A stretch of 64,000 nt of DNA from UBA1765 sp045615885 (GTDB lineage Bacteria; Fibrobacterota; Fibrobacteria; Fibrobacterales; Fibrobacteraceae), in the NCBI GenBank assembly GCA_045615885.1, contig JAZLFR010000057.1, forward strand, positions 62,001 through 126,000. Direction: 5' to 3'. Positions 1 through 8,814 of this stretch are shown here, piece by piece. The position numbers and the translations under genes are program-made. The notes under the pieces were generated by a model. The model saw nothing but the letters and a program-made list of their open reading frames with translations, was not told the origin of the DNA and did not search any database. Every line of letters starts with the position of its first letter. Within the stretch, counting starts at the first letter, position 1.

Positions 1-438
1 AGCGAACTTGCTGATGTTGCCATAAGTGCCATCGTCAAAGCGGTTGCCGGCCGGCATGGCGCCAAAGCCGAGCGTATCGTTGCCATCGGTGCCGCCGGAC
101 CAGCCATAAGACGCCTTCAAGAGGTAAGCCGCATTATAGTCGGCGCCAGCTGCAGTCCAAAGGGATTCGTAGTCTTCGTGAGTCGGCAAACGGAAACCTG
201 CGGGGCAAGCCTTTTTAGCGGCTTCCCAAGTGTAGAGGCGACCATAGATTTGGCACTGGTCGTCACTATCTTTGTAGCAGTAGCTGCCCTCGCTTTTGTA
301 GTTCAGGTTGTCGGCGAGCCATTCGTGACCATTGATTTTTACGGTGCGATACTTTTGCTTGTCGCGCTTGTCTTTGATGCCGTTCTGGGCAGCAAGAACA
401 AATGACGCAAGAAGAAAGATGGAGAGAAGGAATTTCAT
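1..438 (-). CDS. FISUMP-domain exported protein, 3' end cut by window edge
   Basis: Read on the minus strand, an ATG at 438 opens a frame that runs off the left edge (146 codons seen). Residues 1-17 form a signal peptide (KFLLSIFLLASFVLA). The rest has the pattern of the Fibrobacter succinogenes major paralogous (FISUMP) domain: KINGHEWLADNLNY, then SYCYKD, IYGRLYTWEAA, ACPAGFRLPT and GFGAMPAGNR. The function of this exported domain is not established; in this genus it recurs in many secreted or surface proteins. The stop lies outside the window, so total length is unknown. It starts just beyond the end of the deaminase gene and is probably co-directional with it. Confidence 0.85.
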   Translation of the reverse strand, partial: MKFLLSIFLLASFVLAAQNGIKDKRDKQKYRTVKINGHEWLADNLNYKSEGSYCYKDSDDQCQIYGRLYTWEAAKKACPAGFRLPTHEDYESLWTAAGADYNAAYLLKASYGWSGGTDGNDTLGFGAMPAGNRFDDGTYGNISKFA

Positions 439-459
439 GATATAGACGGAATCACATTT

Positions 460-1701
460 TTAATTCATGAACTTTTTGGCCGTGAACTTGGCCTGTTCCA
501 GAATATCTTCTTGGCCAGGCACATAGCCGTTTTCCATGATGAACTTGCCGTTGCACATCACATGCTTTATGGAGCGCGAATCAGCCGAATATACCCAGTT
601 CGAAACCAAGTGGTAATTTGGAATCAGGCGTTCGTTGTTCATGTCAACGAGCAGGCAATCTGCCAAGCGGCCTTCGGCGATTTCGCCAGCGTCAATGCCG
701 TATGCAAGCGCACCGTTGCGCGTTGCAATCTTCAAAGCCTCCCCTGCCGGGAGATTTTCAGGATTTTCACGTTTTGCAAGAAGTGCCGCATACTTTACTT
801 CTTCATGCATGTCGAGGTTGTTGTTCGAAGACGCGCCATCTGTACCGAGCGCAACATGGGCCCCAGCCTTGAGCAATTTTTCCATCGGGAATATGCCACT
901 TGCGAGCTTTAAATTGGAGCACGGATTATGCACTATCGAGGATCCAGATTCAGCAAGCAAGGCTACATCTTCGTCGGTCAAGTGCACGCAATGCGCGGCC
1001 ACGAAATTCGGGCCTAGCACACCGAGGTCGGCGAGAAGTTTGACCGGGGTCTTGCCAGAACGAGCAAGGCAGTCTTTGACTTCTCCTTCGGTTTCTGCCA
1101 GGTGCGTATGCAATATGAGGCCTTCGCTTTTTGCAAATTCTGCACAACGTTTGTACATGGCGTCGCCACAAGTGTAAATGGCATGCGGCATTACAGAAAC
1201 CTGCACAAGATTAGTCACCAAAAGGCGTTCTTTGAGGGCCTTGAAATGCTCATCAATGTGGGCAGGGGTATCCAAGTTTTCGGCAATGGTCGCACCGATG
1301 TTTGCGCGAATGCCCATTTCGTTCGCCGCATGTGCAGTCTGTTCGCGATGCCAGTACATGTCAGCAAAGAACACCGTGCCGGAACGAATCATTTCGAGTA
1401 TGGCAAGGCGCGCGCCAACATAGATGTCTTCTGCGGTGAGCTTGCCTTCGGCTGGCCAAATGTATTCCGAGAGCCACTTGAAAAGCGGCATGTCGTCGGC
1501 ATAGCCGCGAAGGAGCGTCATGGCGGCATGCGTATGCGCGTTGTAGAACGGCGGCAGCACCGCAAGGCCTGTGCAATCGACGACCTTGGCGTCGGCTGCA
1601 GCGATCGTATTTGCCGCAGCAATCGTCTTGAACTTGTTGCCTTCTATGAGGATATCGCACTGTCTGGAATCGTGCAAGACGTTTTTTAAAAGAGTGTTCA
1701 T
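460..1701 (-). CDS. mtaD: 5-methylthioadenosine/S-adenosylhomocysteine deaminase (amidohydrolase)
   Basis: 413 aa, full length for the MtaD/SsnA branch of the amidohydrolase superfamily. Cytosolic metal-dependent deaminase expected to convert MTA or SAH to the inosyl form. Metal-binding motifs are visible in order: NAHTHAAM near residue 55, HTHLAETEGE near 198, HCVHLTDED near 237 and GTDGASSNNNLDM near 287. It is the last gene of a tight minus-strand run (9-nt gap to the Mur ligase). A SAHH-like protein is encoded at 53.4-54.5 kb, so two SAH-related activities may exist. Substrate choice cannot be settled from sequence; guanine- or other N-ring deaminases of the same family are the alternative. 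Confidence 0.85.
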   Translation of the reverse strand: MNTLLKNVLHDSRQCDILIEGNKFKTIAAANTIAAADAKVVDCTGLAVLPPFYNAHTHAAMTLLRGYADDMPLFKWLSEYIWPAEGKLTAEDIYVGARLAILEMIRSGTVFFADMYWHREQTAHAANEMGIRANIGATIAENLDTPAHIDEHFKALKERLLVTNLVQVSVMPHAIYTCGDAMYKRCAEFAKSEGLILHTHLAETEGEVKDCLARSGKTPVKLLADLGVLGPNFVAAHCVHLTDEDVALLAESGSSIVHNPCSNLKLASGIFPMEKLLKAGAHVALGTDGASSNNNLDMHEEVKYAALLAKRENPENLPAGEALKIATRNGALAYGIDAGEIAEGRLADCLLVDMNNERLIPNYHLVSNWVYSADSRSIKHVMCNGKFIMENGYVPGQEDILEQAKFTAKKFMN

Positions 1702-1710
1702 AAAAGGCTC

Positions 1711-3096
1711 TTACTTTTTCAACAGCTCGGCAACGCTCTCTGCAAATTCAGAAAGCTTAGGATCGCGACCACCCATAAGCAAAATCGTATCGCCAGGCTT
1801 AGCCTCGCATACAACGGCCTTAGCGAAGTCATCGCGATTTTCAATATATATTGCGTCTGTGCCGAGCTTTTTCATGTCATCTACAAGGTCGCCTGCAGAA
1901 ATGTCACGGGTTACAGTGCCGCCGGCATAGTAGATTTGACTCAAATACATTTTGTCGTTTTCGCGAATTGCAGAATGCATTGCCTCTACGAGGTCTTTAC
2001 GCAAAAAGCGCGTTGGGCCAAAGCCATGCGGCTGGAACCAAGCCAGAACTCGGCCTGTCGTAAATGCCTGAACGCTGCGAATACTTGCAGCAATTTTTGC
2101 CGGGTTGTGAGCAAAGTCATCGACGATGGTTACACCATTGAAATTGCCAAGAATCTGGTGGCGGCGATGGATGCCCGGGAAGCTTTCGAGAGCTTCGGCG
2201 CACTGGCGAAGCGTTACGCCAGCAACCATTGCGGCAGCACTTGCCGCAAGCGCATTTTCCATGTTGTGTCTGCCCGGAAGCGGCACGTTAAAGCGAACAA
2301 GTTCGCCACCGTGGCGCACTCTAAAGCGAATGCCAAAACCATTTGCTTCAAAATCTACTCCTTGTGTGCCAAAAGAATTTTCGGTACCAAAGAGGAACTT
2401 GCGGTCTTTTACATACGGCGCTGCAAGCGGGTGGTTGCCGTTTGCAATCAAAGTCTTACCATCGCCAAGAACATTATTCGAGAACGTTTCAAAGATGTTC
2501 TGCAATTCAGAAATTTCCTTGTGGTCCTTGTCGATGTTCAAGATTACACCAACTTCAGGATGATAGCGAACGAGCGAGCCGTCACTTTCGTCTGCTTCGA
2601 TGACGAGCCAATCGCCAGAGCCTGCGACAGCATTGCCAATTTTGCCCTGCTTTTCGAGGGATACAAGGCCTGCGCCCGTTATGATGGATGGTGAAATACC
2701 GGCGTATTCCAAAATATGGTAAGTCATGCCGGTTACGGTGCTCTTGCCGCTTGTGCCGCTGATGGCAATCGTCTTTGCCTTTGCTGCAATTTGAGCAAGC
2801 ATTTCACTACGGTGCATTGTCGGAATGCCGAGTTCCCTGGCACGAACAAGGTCCGGGTTCGTTTCTTCGATAGCGGTACTTACGACAACGGCAGTCAAGC
2901 CTGCGCTTACGCCAGAGCCATCGTTCTTAAAGCACTTGATGCCAGCATCTTCGAGCTGCGACTGCACCAAAGTTTTTTCTTCTGCACCGAACTGACGGTC
3001 AGAACCAGAAACTTCATAACCCTTGCCAGAAAGATACTGCGCAATGGCACTCATGCCAGCACCGGCAACACCTATAAAAAAGTAAGATTCGTTCAT
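1711..3096 (-). CDS. Mur ligase family protein (MurC/Mpl-like)
   Basis: 461 aa with the three-domain Mur ligase layout. N-terminal UDP-binding Rossmann motif GVAGAGMSAIAQYL (residues 9-22), ATP P-loop GTSGKSTVTGM (around 115), EADESDGSL (around 168), NIDKDHKE (around 188), and C-terminal GIHRRHQILG and DDFAHNPAKI. MurC-type enzymes add L-Ala to UDP-MurNAc; Mpl adds recycled tripeptide. The P-loop GTSGKST differs from the usual GTHGKTT, and DDFAHNP is closer to the DDFAHHP of Mpl, while FQPHGFGPTR recalls MurC. It may therefore be a recycling or paralogous ligase rather than the essential MurC. Its neighbours are a primase-like gene upstream and mtaD 9 nt downstream. Confidence 0.85.
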   Translation of the reverse strand: MNESYFFIGVAGAGMSAIAQYLSGKGYEVSGSDRQFGAEEKTLVQSQLEDAGIKCFKNDGSGVSAGLTAVVVSTAIEETNPDLVRARELGIPTMHRSEMLAQIAAKAKTIAISGTSGKSTVTGMTYHILEYAGISPSIITGAGLVSLEKQGKIGNAVAGSGDWLVIEADESDGSLVRYHPEVGVILNIDKDHKEISELQNIFETFSNNVLGDGKTLIANGNHPLAAPYVKDRKFLFGTENSFGTQGVDFEANGFGIRFRVRHGGELVRFNVPLPGRHNMENALAASAAAMVAGVTLRQCAEALESFPGIHRRHQILGNFNGVTIVDDFAHNPAKIAASIRSVQAFTTGRVLAWFQPHGFGPTRFLRKDLVEAMHSAIRENDKMYLSQIYYAGGTVTRDISAGDLVDDMKKLGTDAIYIENRDDFAKAVVCEAKPGDTILLMGGRDPKLSEFAESVAELLKK

Positions 3097-3110
3097 GTTG
3101 TATAAAATAG

Positions 3111-4205
3111 TTATTTTCTGCCACCGAAGTAGTCGTTTATATCTTCGCCCTCTTTCATCTTGAATTTTTCGGGCACATTCAAAAGTCCGCTCACGGTGCT
3201 CTTGATGCCACTTGCAGAAAGTAGTTCCTGAATTACCGCAGTGCCACGCCTTCCCGCATCGTCTTGATCCAGGCAGAGCACTACATTCTTATTTCTAAAG
3301 TAGCGAACCCATTCGGCCTTAAACGAGGATACTCCAGGAATTCCCACAGCCGGGAAATTACGCCCCACAAGAGTGAGCGTATCGATTACGCCCTCGCACA
3401 AATACACCCAGCCAGGCTTTTCGTCAAGTGCACGCAAATTGTACGGATACGGCACGCGCCCCTTCAGGTTGAGTTCCTTTGGCTTGGCGTCTTTTTCGAT
3501 TGTGCGCGACTGAAAATAGAGCGAGCGAAAATCTTTATCCAAATACGGGAAAATCAGTCGATGCTTAAAATAGCGCAAGTTCCCCTTATCATTGAAGAGG
3601 CCTACAGCTTGCAAAAGTTCCAGGCCGAATTCCTGTTTTAAATCGCGGGCGACATCTTCGTAGCGAGTCAAATAGCGCAGGCGCATTTTATCCCAGACGG
3701 GCTTGAAAATTTTTCGTTTAACCAAATAATTTTGCGCCGGAGTTTTATCGACCGGGTCGAGTTTCGTAAGGAACGAAAGCACGACCTGCATGCGTTTGAA
3801 ATCAGAAATTTCAGGTTCTTCGGGCTTGATGACTTGAGCAGGAGCGGAACTTGAACGCTTGACCACGCGCTGGCCGTTCGGCACTTGCTGCATCGGAGAA
3901 TTCGGGTCCAAAAGCCACGGGCGAAATTCTTCCTTAAGCCACTGCACCGCCTCCGGGAAGGAACACTCGCGAAGCATTTGCACAAGGGTGATTACATCGC
4001 CGCGAACATCGGGGCAGACAAAGCAGCGGAAAAGGCCCCGTTCTTCAGAAAAACTGAGGGACGGTGTGCGATCGCCGTGGGCATGGCGCATTGGGTAAAA
4101 ACAATGGCAACGTCCGTTGACCACATTCAGTCCAAGACGCTCTGCCACCGTCGTTATCGAAAGCGAAGCCTTCAGCTGTTCAATGCCTTCCTTGTCTTCC
4201 ATCAT
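3111..4205 (-). CDS. DnaG-like protein: CHC2 zinc finger plus TOPRIM, short form
   Basis: About 364 aa. The N-terminus has a CHC2-type zinc-ribbon (HCFYPMRHAHGDRTPSL then FRCFVC), a DnaG-like middle (AQNYLVKRKIF, HRLIFPYLD) and a C-terminal TOPRIM domain (VYLCEGVIDTLTL, VVLCLDQDDAGRRG). Typical DnaG is around 600 aa; the helicase-binding C-terminal domain is absent. I start at ATG 4205 (or 4202), since the frame upstream begins only with TTG at 4235 and lacks a Shine-Dalgarno sequence. It heads a minus-strand operon with the Mur ligase (14-nt gap). It could be a second, specialised primase or a mobile-element-derived one; no helicase lies beside it. Confidence 0.8.
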   Translation of the reverse strand: MMEDKEGIEQLKASLSITTVAERLGLNVVNGRCHCFYPMRHAHGDRTPSLSFSEERGLFRCFVCPDVRGDVITLVQMLRECSFPEAVQWLKEEFRPWLLDPNSPMQQVPNGQRVVKRSSSAPAQVIKPEEPEISDFKRMQVVLSFLTKLDPVDKTPAQNYLVKRKIFKPVWDKMRLRYLTRYEDVARDLKQEFGLELLQAVGLFNDKGNLRYFKHRLIFPYLDKDFRSLYFQSRTIEKDAKPKELNLKGRVPYPYNLRALDEKPGWVYLCEGVIDTLTLVGRNFPAVGIPGVSSFKAEWVRYFRNKNVVLCLDQDDAGRRGTAVIQELLSASGIKSTVSGLLNVPEKFKMKEGEDINDYFGGRK

Positions 4206-4264
4206 ACTTCCATCACCAATCGTCGATTCCGGCAAAATGGTCGAAAATTTCTACATTGTTGCCC

Positions 4265-5155
4265 ATGCCCCTTAATATACAAGAAAATTTCCCGATGTGG
4301 AACAAACTTTCGTTCCGTGCAGGCGGTAACGCCAAGTTTTTTGCAGAAATTTCTGACTTTTCTGAACTTGCCGAAGCCAAAAAGTTTGCCGCAGAAAAAA
4401 ACATTCCCATGTTCATGCTCGGTAACGGCACAAACGTGCTTGTTTCTGACGCTGGCTACAACGGCTTGATCGTCAAGCTCAGCCGCGCCTTTGCAAACAT
4501 TCAACTGCAGGAAGATGGCGATACGCTGCGCATTGTTGCTGGCGCCGCCGCAACACTCGGGAGTGTTGCGCGCAAAGCCGCTAGCGCGGGCTTTGCAGGC
4601 ATTCATTTGCTTGCGGGCATTCCTGGAACCATCGGGGGCGCAATCTTCATGAATGCCGGCGCCTACGGCCAAGAAATCGTAAACGGCGTTGAAAGCGTTT
4701 CTGTGCTCACCGCAAGCGGCGAGCTAGCCACGCGAACCAAGGAAGAATGCGCCTTTGGCTACAGAAGTTCTGCATTCCAGCCGGGCGGCGCACTCGAAGG
4801 CGAAATCATTCTGGGCTGCACACTTGTTTTGCCGAAGGGCGATAAAGATGTTTTAGAAAAAGAAATCGCAGATGCCATGCAGAGCCGCCGCGAAAAGCAG
4901 CCGCTCGACAAGCCGAACGCGGGTTCAGCATTCAAACGCCCGGCAACAGGATTCCCGGGAGCTTTGGTGGAACAGGCGGGTTTAAAGGGCTACCGCATTG
5001 GCGATGCTCAAGTTTCAGAAAAGCATGCAAACTTCATTGTGAACCTCGGGAACGCCACTGCAACAGATATTGAAAAATTATTTGCATTTGTTCAAAGCGA
5101 AGTTCTTGCAAAAACAGGTGTTCAACTGGAACGAGAAGTGATAATATTGAAGTAG
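4265..5155 (+). CDS. murB: UDP-N-acetylenolpyruvoylglucosamine reductase
   Basis: 296 aa from ATG 4265 (a TTG three codons upstream is less likely). MurB reduces UDP-GlcNAc-enolpyruvate to UDP-MurNAc with NADPH and FAD in peptidoglycan synthesis. FAD-binding motifs are LGNGTNVLVSD (around 56), AGIPGTIGGAIFMNAGAYG (around 120) and GYRSSAF. The catalytic serine region is NAGSAFKRP (around 222), followed by LVEQAGLKGYRIGDAQVS and the final glutamate region LEREV. It is transcribed divergently from the primase/Mur-ligase operon with about 60 nt between starts. The spacer after it carries an 11-unit heptamer tract. Confidence 0.95.
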   Translation: MPLNIQENFPMWNKLSFRAGGNAKFFAEISDFSELAEAKKFAAEKNIPMFMLGNGTNVLVSDAGYNGLIVKLSRAFANIQLQEDGDTLRIVAGAAATLGSVARKAASAGFAGIHLLAGIPGTIGGAIFMNAGAYGQEIVNGVESVSVLTASGELATRTKEECAFGYRSSAFQPGGALEGEIILGCTLVLPKGDKDVLEKEIADAMQSRREKQPLDKPNAGSAFKRPATGFPGALVEQAGLKGYRIGDAQVSEKHANFIVNLGNATATDIEKLFAFVQSEVLAKTGVQLEREVIILK

Positions 5156-5172
5156 GAGAATACAGAATAAAA

Positions 5173-5249
5173 ATTATTCATTCTGCATTCTTAATTCATA
5201 ATTAACTATCCCATAGACCCTGAACCCTGAACCCTATACCCTAGCCACT
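5173..5249. repeat. Heptamer-period tract, 11 units
   Basis: In the murB-nudC spacer the sequence divides without slippage into 7-mers: ATTATTC, ATTCTGC, ATTCTTA, ATTCATA, ATTAACT, ATCCCAT, AGACCCT, GAACCCT, GAACCCT, ATACCCT, AGCCACT. The word changes from ATTCNNN to NNACCCT midway while phase is kept. The tract ends 3 nt before the nudC start codon, so it forms most of that gene's upstream region. Confidence 0.85.
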
Positions 5250-5252
5250 ATC

Positions 5253-6122
5253 ATGATTCAAGATATTGCACCGCACATTTTTCGCAACGAATTCGAAAAC
5301 ACCTTGCCCGCAGCAAACGACCCGATTTGCGTTGTTTGCAACGGCGAAATTCTCGTGAAGGAATTGCCAGATTCTACAGAAAAGGCAAAATACTTTGAAC
5401 TGCCGACCTGTAATGATTTTGCAGCCTGCGGAGCAATGGAGCAAGCGCACTTTTTATTCCGCTTAGACGGAGTTCCCTACTTTTTATTGCAAGGTTTAGA
5501 CAGCGAGCAGATTCTTTCGGCATGCCCAAGCGGCACATTTGCAAGCCGCCGCTACTTTAGATTTGCAAAACCCAAGCATTTATCGTTCGCAGGAGTCACC
5601 GCACTGCAGCTTGCCGGCTGGTACAAGGCAAATACGTTCTGCGGCAAGTGCGCAACGCCAATGATTCGCGATGATAAGGAACGAATGGTAAAATGTCCTA
5701 ATTGCGCTCAGATGGTTTACCCAAGAATAAACCCTGCAGTCATCATTGGCATTTACAGCGGAAACAAAATAGTTCTTACGCAGTATCGCAACGGCCCTAC
5801 AACGAACTTCGCCCTGGTTGCAGGCTTTACCGAAATCGGCGAAACTTTAGAGCAGACCGTAGCTCGCGAAGTCATGGAAGAAGTCGGTTTAAAGATCAAG
5901 AACATTCGCTATTACAAAAGCCAGCCGTGGAGTTTTACAGACACGCTCCTTATGGGATTCTACTGCGAGCTCGATGGTGACGACACGATCAAGCTCGAAG
6001 AAAATGAACTCAAATTTGGCGGATGGTTTGATAGAGAAAAGCTCAAGCCGATTGAAAACAATGACTTGAGCCTTACAAACGAAATGATCAACTATTTCAG
6101 GGACAATCCAGACAAATTCTAG
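5253..6122 (+). CDS. nudC: NAD(H) pyrophosphatase / NAD-capped RNA decapping hydrolase
   Basis: 289 aa, family-typical. NudC cleaves NADH to NMNH and AMP and removes NAD caps from RNA. The central four-cysteine zinc site is CGKC (around 130) and CPNC (around 148). The Nudix box GFTEIGETLEQTVAREVMEE starts near residue 191 and matches GX5EX7REUXEE. The NudC signature SQPWSF follows near 227. The last codons overlap the convergent VanZ-like gene by 4 nt. No Shine-Dalgarno sequence is visible because the upstream spacer is a heptamer tract. Confidence 0.95.
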   Translation: MIQDIAPHIFRNEFENTLPAANDPICVVCNGEILVKELPDSTEKAKYFELPTCNDFAACGAMEQAHFLFRLDGVPYFLLQGLDSEQILSACPSGTFASRRYFRFAKPKHLSFAGVTALQLAGWYKANTFCGKCATPMIRDDKERMVKCPNCAQMVYPRINPAVIIGIYSGNKIVLTQYRNGPTTNFALVAGFTEIGETLEQTVAREVMEEVGLKIKNIRYYKSQPWSFTDTLLMGFYCELDGDDTIKLEENELKFGGWFDREKLKPIENNDLSLTNEMINYFRDNPDKF

Positions 6123-6514
6123 GATTTCTTTCTGCCAAATTTCACATAAACTAAATAGAGCAAAGCTCCGACAAAAGAGCCGATGCTATCTGCAACCCAG
6201 TCGAGAGCGCTAGCATCGCGGCCCGGTGTAAAGCTCTGGTGAAATTCGTCGCTCGCGCCATAGATCATAGAGAGTACCCAGGCAAGCGCAAAGGCCTTCC
6301 ACCACTTGTGTTCCCAAACGGAGCGCTTTGACCAGAGGCAATACGAAAGTCCAAGGCAGGCATACACGCAGGCATGAACCGCCTTGTCCCACGGCAATTC
6401 GATCCAGTTCAAATCGTCTGGAGTCTTTGCAGAAAAATGGTAGATGATCGCCATGCCAAGAATGGCAAGGATATAACGGAAAAACGGGTAACGTTCAAAA
6501 AGACTTTCAAACAT
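6119..6514 (-). CDS. VanZ-like membrane protein
   Basis: 131 aa, mostly hydrophobic with about four membrane segments (near residues 13-26, 47-62, 72-88 and 110-125). The VanZ-like signature DEFHQSFTPGRDASALDWVAD with a following glycine-rich helix (SIGSFVGALLY) is complete. Family members are inner-membrane proteins of poorly defined role; the founding member gives low-level teicoplanin resistance. The gene follows the transglycosylase gene on the same strand by 2 nt, so they are probably co-transcribed and envelope-related. Confidence 0.85.
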   Translation of the reverse strand: MFESLFERYPFFRYILAILGMAIIYHFSAKTPDDLNWIELPWDKAVHACVYACLGLSYCLWSKRSVWEHKWWKAFALAWVLSMIYGASDEFHQSFTPGRDASALDWVADSIGSFVGALLYLVYVKFGRKKS

Positions 6515-6516
6515 AA

Positions 6517-7383
6517 TTACTCTGCTGCGGGAGCGGTTGTGGGTTCTGCTGGTTTGGGGTCTGGCGCACTCAAGGCGCGCAAGGAATCAACCATCACGCT
6601 ATCCTTTTTCGGGAACATGTTCTGGTAGATTACGCTGCGTCGGCTTGCCATAAAGTTGCTGTTGCGCATGAACGGCGTGTGCTTTTCGGGGCTTGCAAGA
6701 ACTGCGGCCAAACTGATTGCCTGATCAACGCTGATTTTATTGCAACCCTTTTTATAATACTCGCGGCACGCGGCTTCGCAACCAAAAATATCCTTGCCCC
6801 ACTGCGCGTAGTTCAAGTACAATTCCAGAATGCGGTCCTTGCCGAGCTTTTTTTCCATGAGCAGGGCGTATGCGAGTTCCTTGCCCTTGCGTTCGAAGGA
6901 GCGTTCACCGGTCAAGAACAAATTCTTTGCGAGCTGCTGCGTGATTGTGGAACCGCCAAACTTTGTTTTGCCACGGGCCTGGTTCGCATCGAGCGCTTCC
7001 ATAATTGCGCGCATGTCAAAGCCCGGGTGATAATAGAAGCCGGCATCTTCACTGGCAAGGACTGCACGGCGCAAGTAGGGGCTAATGCTATCGAGCGGCG
7101 TATAGATATGCTTGAGCTGCATTTCTGGATTGGAGTCCAGCACGCTTTCCATAAAGCGGCTCATTTCTGGCTGGTTGTACTTGAGTGTATCAACAGCTTC
7201 ATAGATTTTGTAGCCATAATCTGCAGCACGGTAAATGGCGTAAGTGCCAGCCACGCTAAACACAATTGCATAAAGAAGGCCAATCAAAAGGATAGCGCGC
7301 GTAATGTAATTCAAAACGCGATAGATCCATTTGAGAATCCTCGCTACCCATTTCAACACGCTTTTGACTTTTTCTGGCATCAT
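6517..7383 (-). CDS. mtgA: Monofunctional peptidoglycan glycosyltransferase (GT51)
   Basis: 288 aa from ATG 7383; the frame continues upstream without a convincing start. One N-terminal transmembrane helix (about 24-48) anchors a periplasmic GT51 domain that polymerises lipid II. Motifs: SEDAGFYYHPGFD (catalytic Glu), KFGGSTITQQLAKNLFL, RKGKELAYALLMEKKLGKDRILELYLN and a late AAVLASPEKHTP. No transpeptidase domain follows, so it is monofunctional. The C-terminal tail is rich in Pro/Ala. Next to the VanZ-like gene. The short form could also be called PBP1-like GT only; the symbol is by analogy. Confidence 0.88.
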   Translation of the reverse strand: MMPEKVKSVLKWVARILKWIYRVLNYITRAILLIGLLYAIVFSVAGTYAIYRAADYGYKIYEAVDTLKYNQPEMSRFMESVLDSNPEMQLKHIYTPLDSISPYLRRAVLASEDAGFYYHPGFDMRAIMEALDANQARGKTKFGGSTITQQLAKNLFLTGERSFERKGKELAYALLMEKKLGKDRILELYLNYAQWGKDIFGCEAACREYYKKGCNKISVDQAISLAAVLASPEKHTPFMRNSNFMASRRSVIYQNMFPKKDSVMVDSLRALSAPDPKPAEPTTAPAAE

Positions 7384-7433
7384 GTAAAAAATGTAGCATT
7401 GTTTTAGGCACACAAAATTCTAAATTGCATTAT

Positions 7434-8627
7434 ATGAAAGCAATTACACTTAAAGCAGGCCGCGACAAGTCGGCAGTCAGACGTCACCCCTGGATTTTTA
7501 GCGGAGCCATCGACGAAGTGATGGGCGAACCGCAAATCGGCGACACCATCGAAGTCTATTCCTACAACAGCGATTTTTTAGGAATGGCAGCATACTCCCC
7601 CTCTTCGCAAATCCGCGCCCGCTTTTGGACTTTTAAGCAGAAAGTCGAAATCAACAAGGCATTCTTCGAAAACATCATCGAAGACGCTATCGAAAAGCGT
7701 GCCGCACGTGGCTTCGACATTAACGACAAGCTCGCCGCTTTCCGCCTCGTGTTCTCTGAAAACGATGGAATTCCGGGCTGCATCATAGACAAGTACGGCG
7801 AATACCTTTCTGTAGAAATTCTCGCTGCAGGCCCAGAAAAGTTCCGCGAAACAATTTACGAAGTTCTTGCCGAAAAGACAGGCTGCAAGGGCATTTACGA
7901 ACGCTGCGATTCCGAAGTGCGCAAGAAGGAAGGCCTAGAAACGCGCACCGGCACCGTTTATGGCGAAGTCCCGGAAGAACCGGTGCTTATGGTAGAGAAC
8001 GGTGTGCAGTTCCTGATCGACATTCGTAACGGCCACAAGACCGGCTATTACCTTGACCAGCGCGACGCTCGCCGTCGCGTGGGCGAAGTGGCCAAGGGCC
8101 GCAAGGTTCTGAACTGCTTCTGCTACACAGGCGGCTTTGGCCTGTACGCCCTGAAGGGCGGGGCAAGCCACGTATATCAAGTAGATGTTTCAAAGAGCGC
8201 CTTGAAAATCGCCAAAGACCTTGTAATGCTCAACAAGCTCCCGACAGCGCATGTCACGCACACTGAAGCAGATGTGTTCCAATACTTGCGCAAGTGCCGC
8301 GACAAGGGCGAAACTTTCGACATGATCGTTCTTGACCCGCCAAAGTTCGTAGAAGCGAAGGATCACTTGGACAAGGGCGCTCGCGGTTACAAAGACATCA
8401 ACCTGCTCGCCATCAAGCTGCTTGCACCAGGCGGCATTCTTGCAACATTCAGCTGCAGTGGCCTCATGGGCATGGACCTGTTCCAGAAAGTTGTCGCAGA
8501 TGCTGCAGCAGATGCCCAGCGCGAAATGCAGATCATCGAACGCTTTGGCCAGCCGGCCGACCACCCGGTAAACCTTGCGTTCCCGGAAGGTCAGTACCTC
8601 AAGGGCTTGCTATTGCAGGCAGACTAA
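7434..8627 (+). CDS. rlmI: Class I SAM-dependent rRNA methyltransferase, RlmI-like
   Basis: 397 aa from ATG 7434. An N-terminal PUA domain (about residues 1-75, with RRHPWIFSGAI) precedes an EEHEE-type linker and a Rossmann methyltransferase. Motif I is VLNCFCYTGGFGLYALKGG, the catalytic-region motif is DPPKFV and a second cysteine motif is FSCSG. This layout matches RlmI, which makes m5C1962 in 23S rRNA. It is first in a plus-strand group with a 47-aa gene, hflX and pgpA. Confidence 0.88.
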   Translation: MKAITLKAGRDKSAVRRHPWIFSGAIDEVMGEPQIGDTIEVYSYNSDFLGMAAYSPSSQIRARFWTFKQKVEINKAFFENIIEDAIEKRAARGFDINDKLAAFRLVFSENDGIPGCIIDKYGEYLSVEILAAGPEKFRETIYEVLAEKTGCKGIYERCDSEVRKKEGLETRTGTVYGEVPEEPVLMVENGVQFLIDIRNGHKTGYYLDQRDARRRVGEVAKGRKVLNCFCYTGGFGLYALKGGASHVYQVDVSKSALKIAKDLVMLNKLPTAHVTHTEADVFQYLRKCRDKGETFDMIVLDPPKFVEAKDHLDKGARGYKDINLLAIKLLAPGGILATFSCSGLMGMDLFQKVVADAAADAQREMQIIERFGQPADHPVNLAFPEGQYLKGLLLQAD

Positions 8628-8649
8628 TCTCTTTTTACGGGACAACATT

Positions 8650-8793
8650 ATGCCAGAAGAAATCGACTTTGACAAGCTTTTTAAATCAAGCAGCATCAAT
8701 AGCGAAGACTATTGGTTTGAAAAGGTTTCTAGCAACGACGGCGAAAAGAAGGAACCCAGTGCAGGCAACCAAGCTGCAGAGCAAAACAAATAA
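8650..8793 (+). CDS. Small acidic hypothetical protein (47 aa)
   Basis: I start at ATG 8650, 22 nt after the rlmI stop; the open frame extends upstream but would overlap rlmI. The product is hydrophilic and acidic, beginning MPEEIDFDKLFKSSS and ending in a Gln/Asn/Lys-rich tail. No signal peptide, membrane segment or known motif is seen. It sits between rlmI and hflX on the same strand, which suggests co-expression. Function unknown; that it is a real gene rests on position and a compact start region. Confidence 0.55.
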   Translation: MPEEIDFDKLFKSSSINSEDYWFEKVSSNDGEKKEPSAGNQAAEQNK

Positions 8794-8814
8794 CTTGCAT
8801 ACCGCCCCTAATTT

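Noticed and set aside
4206..4235. Upstream TTG start for the primase-like gene
   Set aside because: No ribosome binding site, and ATG 4205/4202 fits the domain start better.
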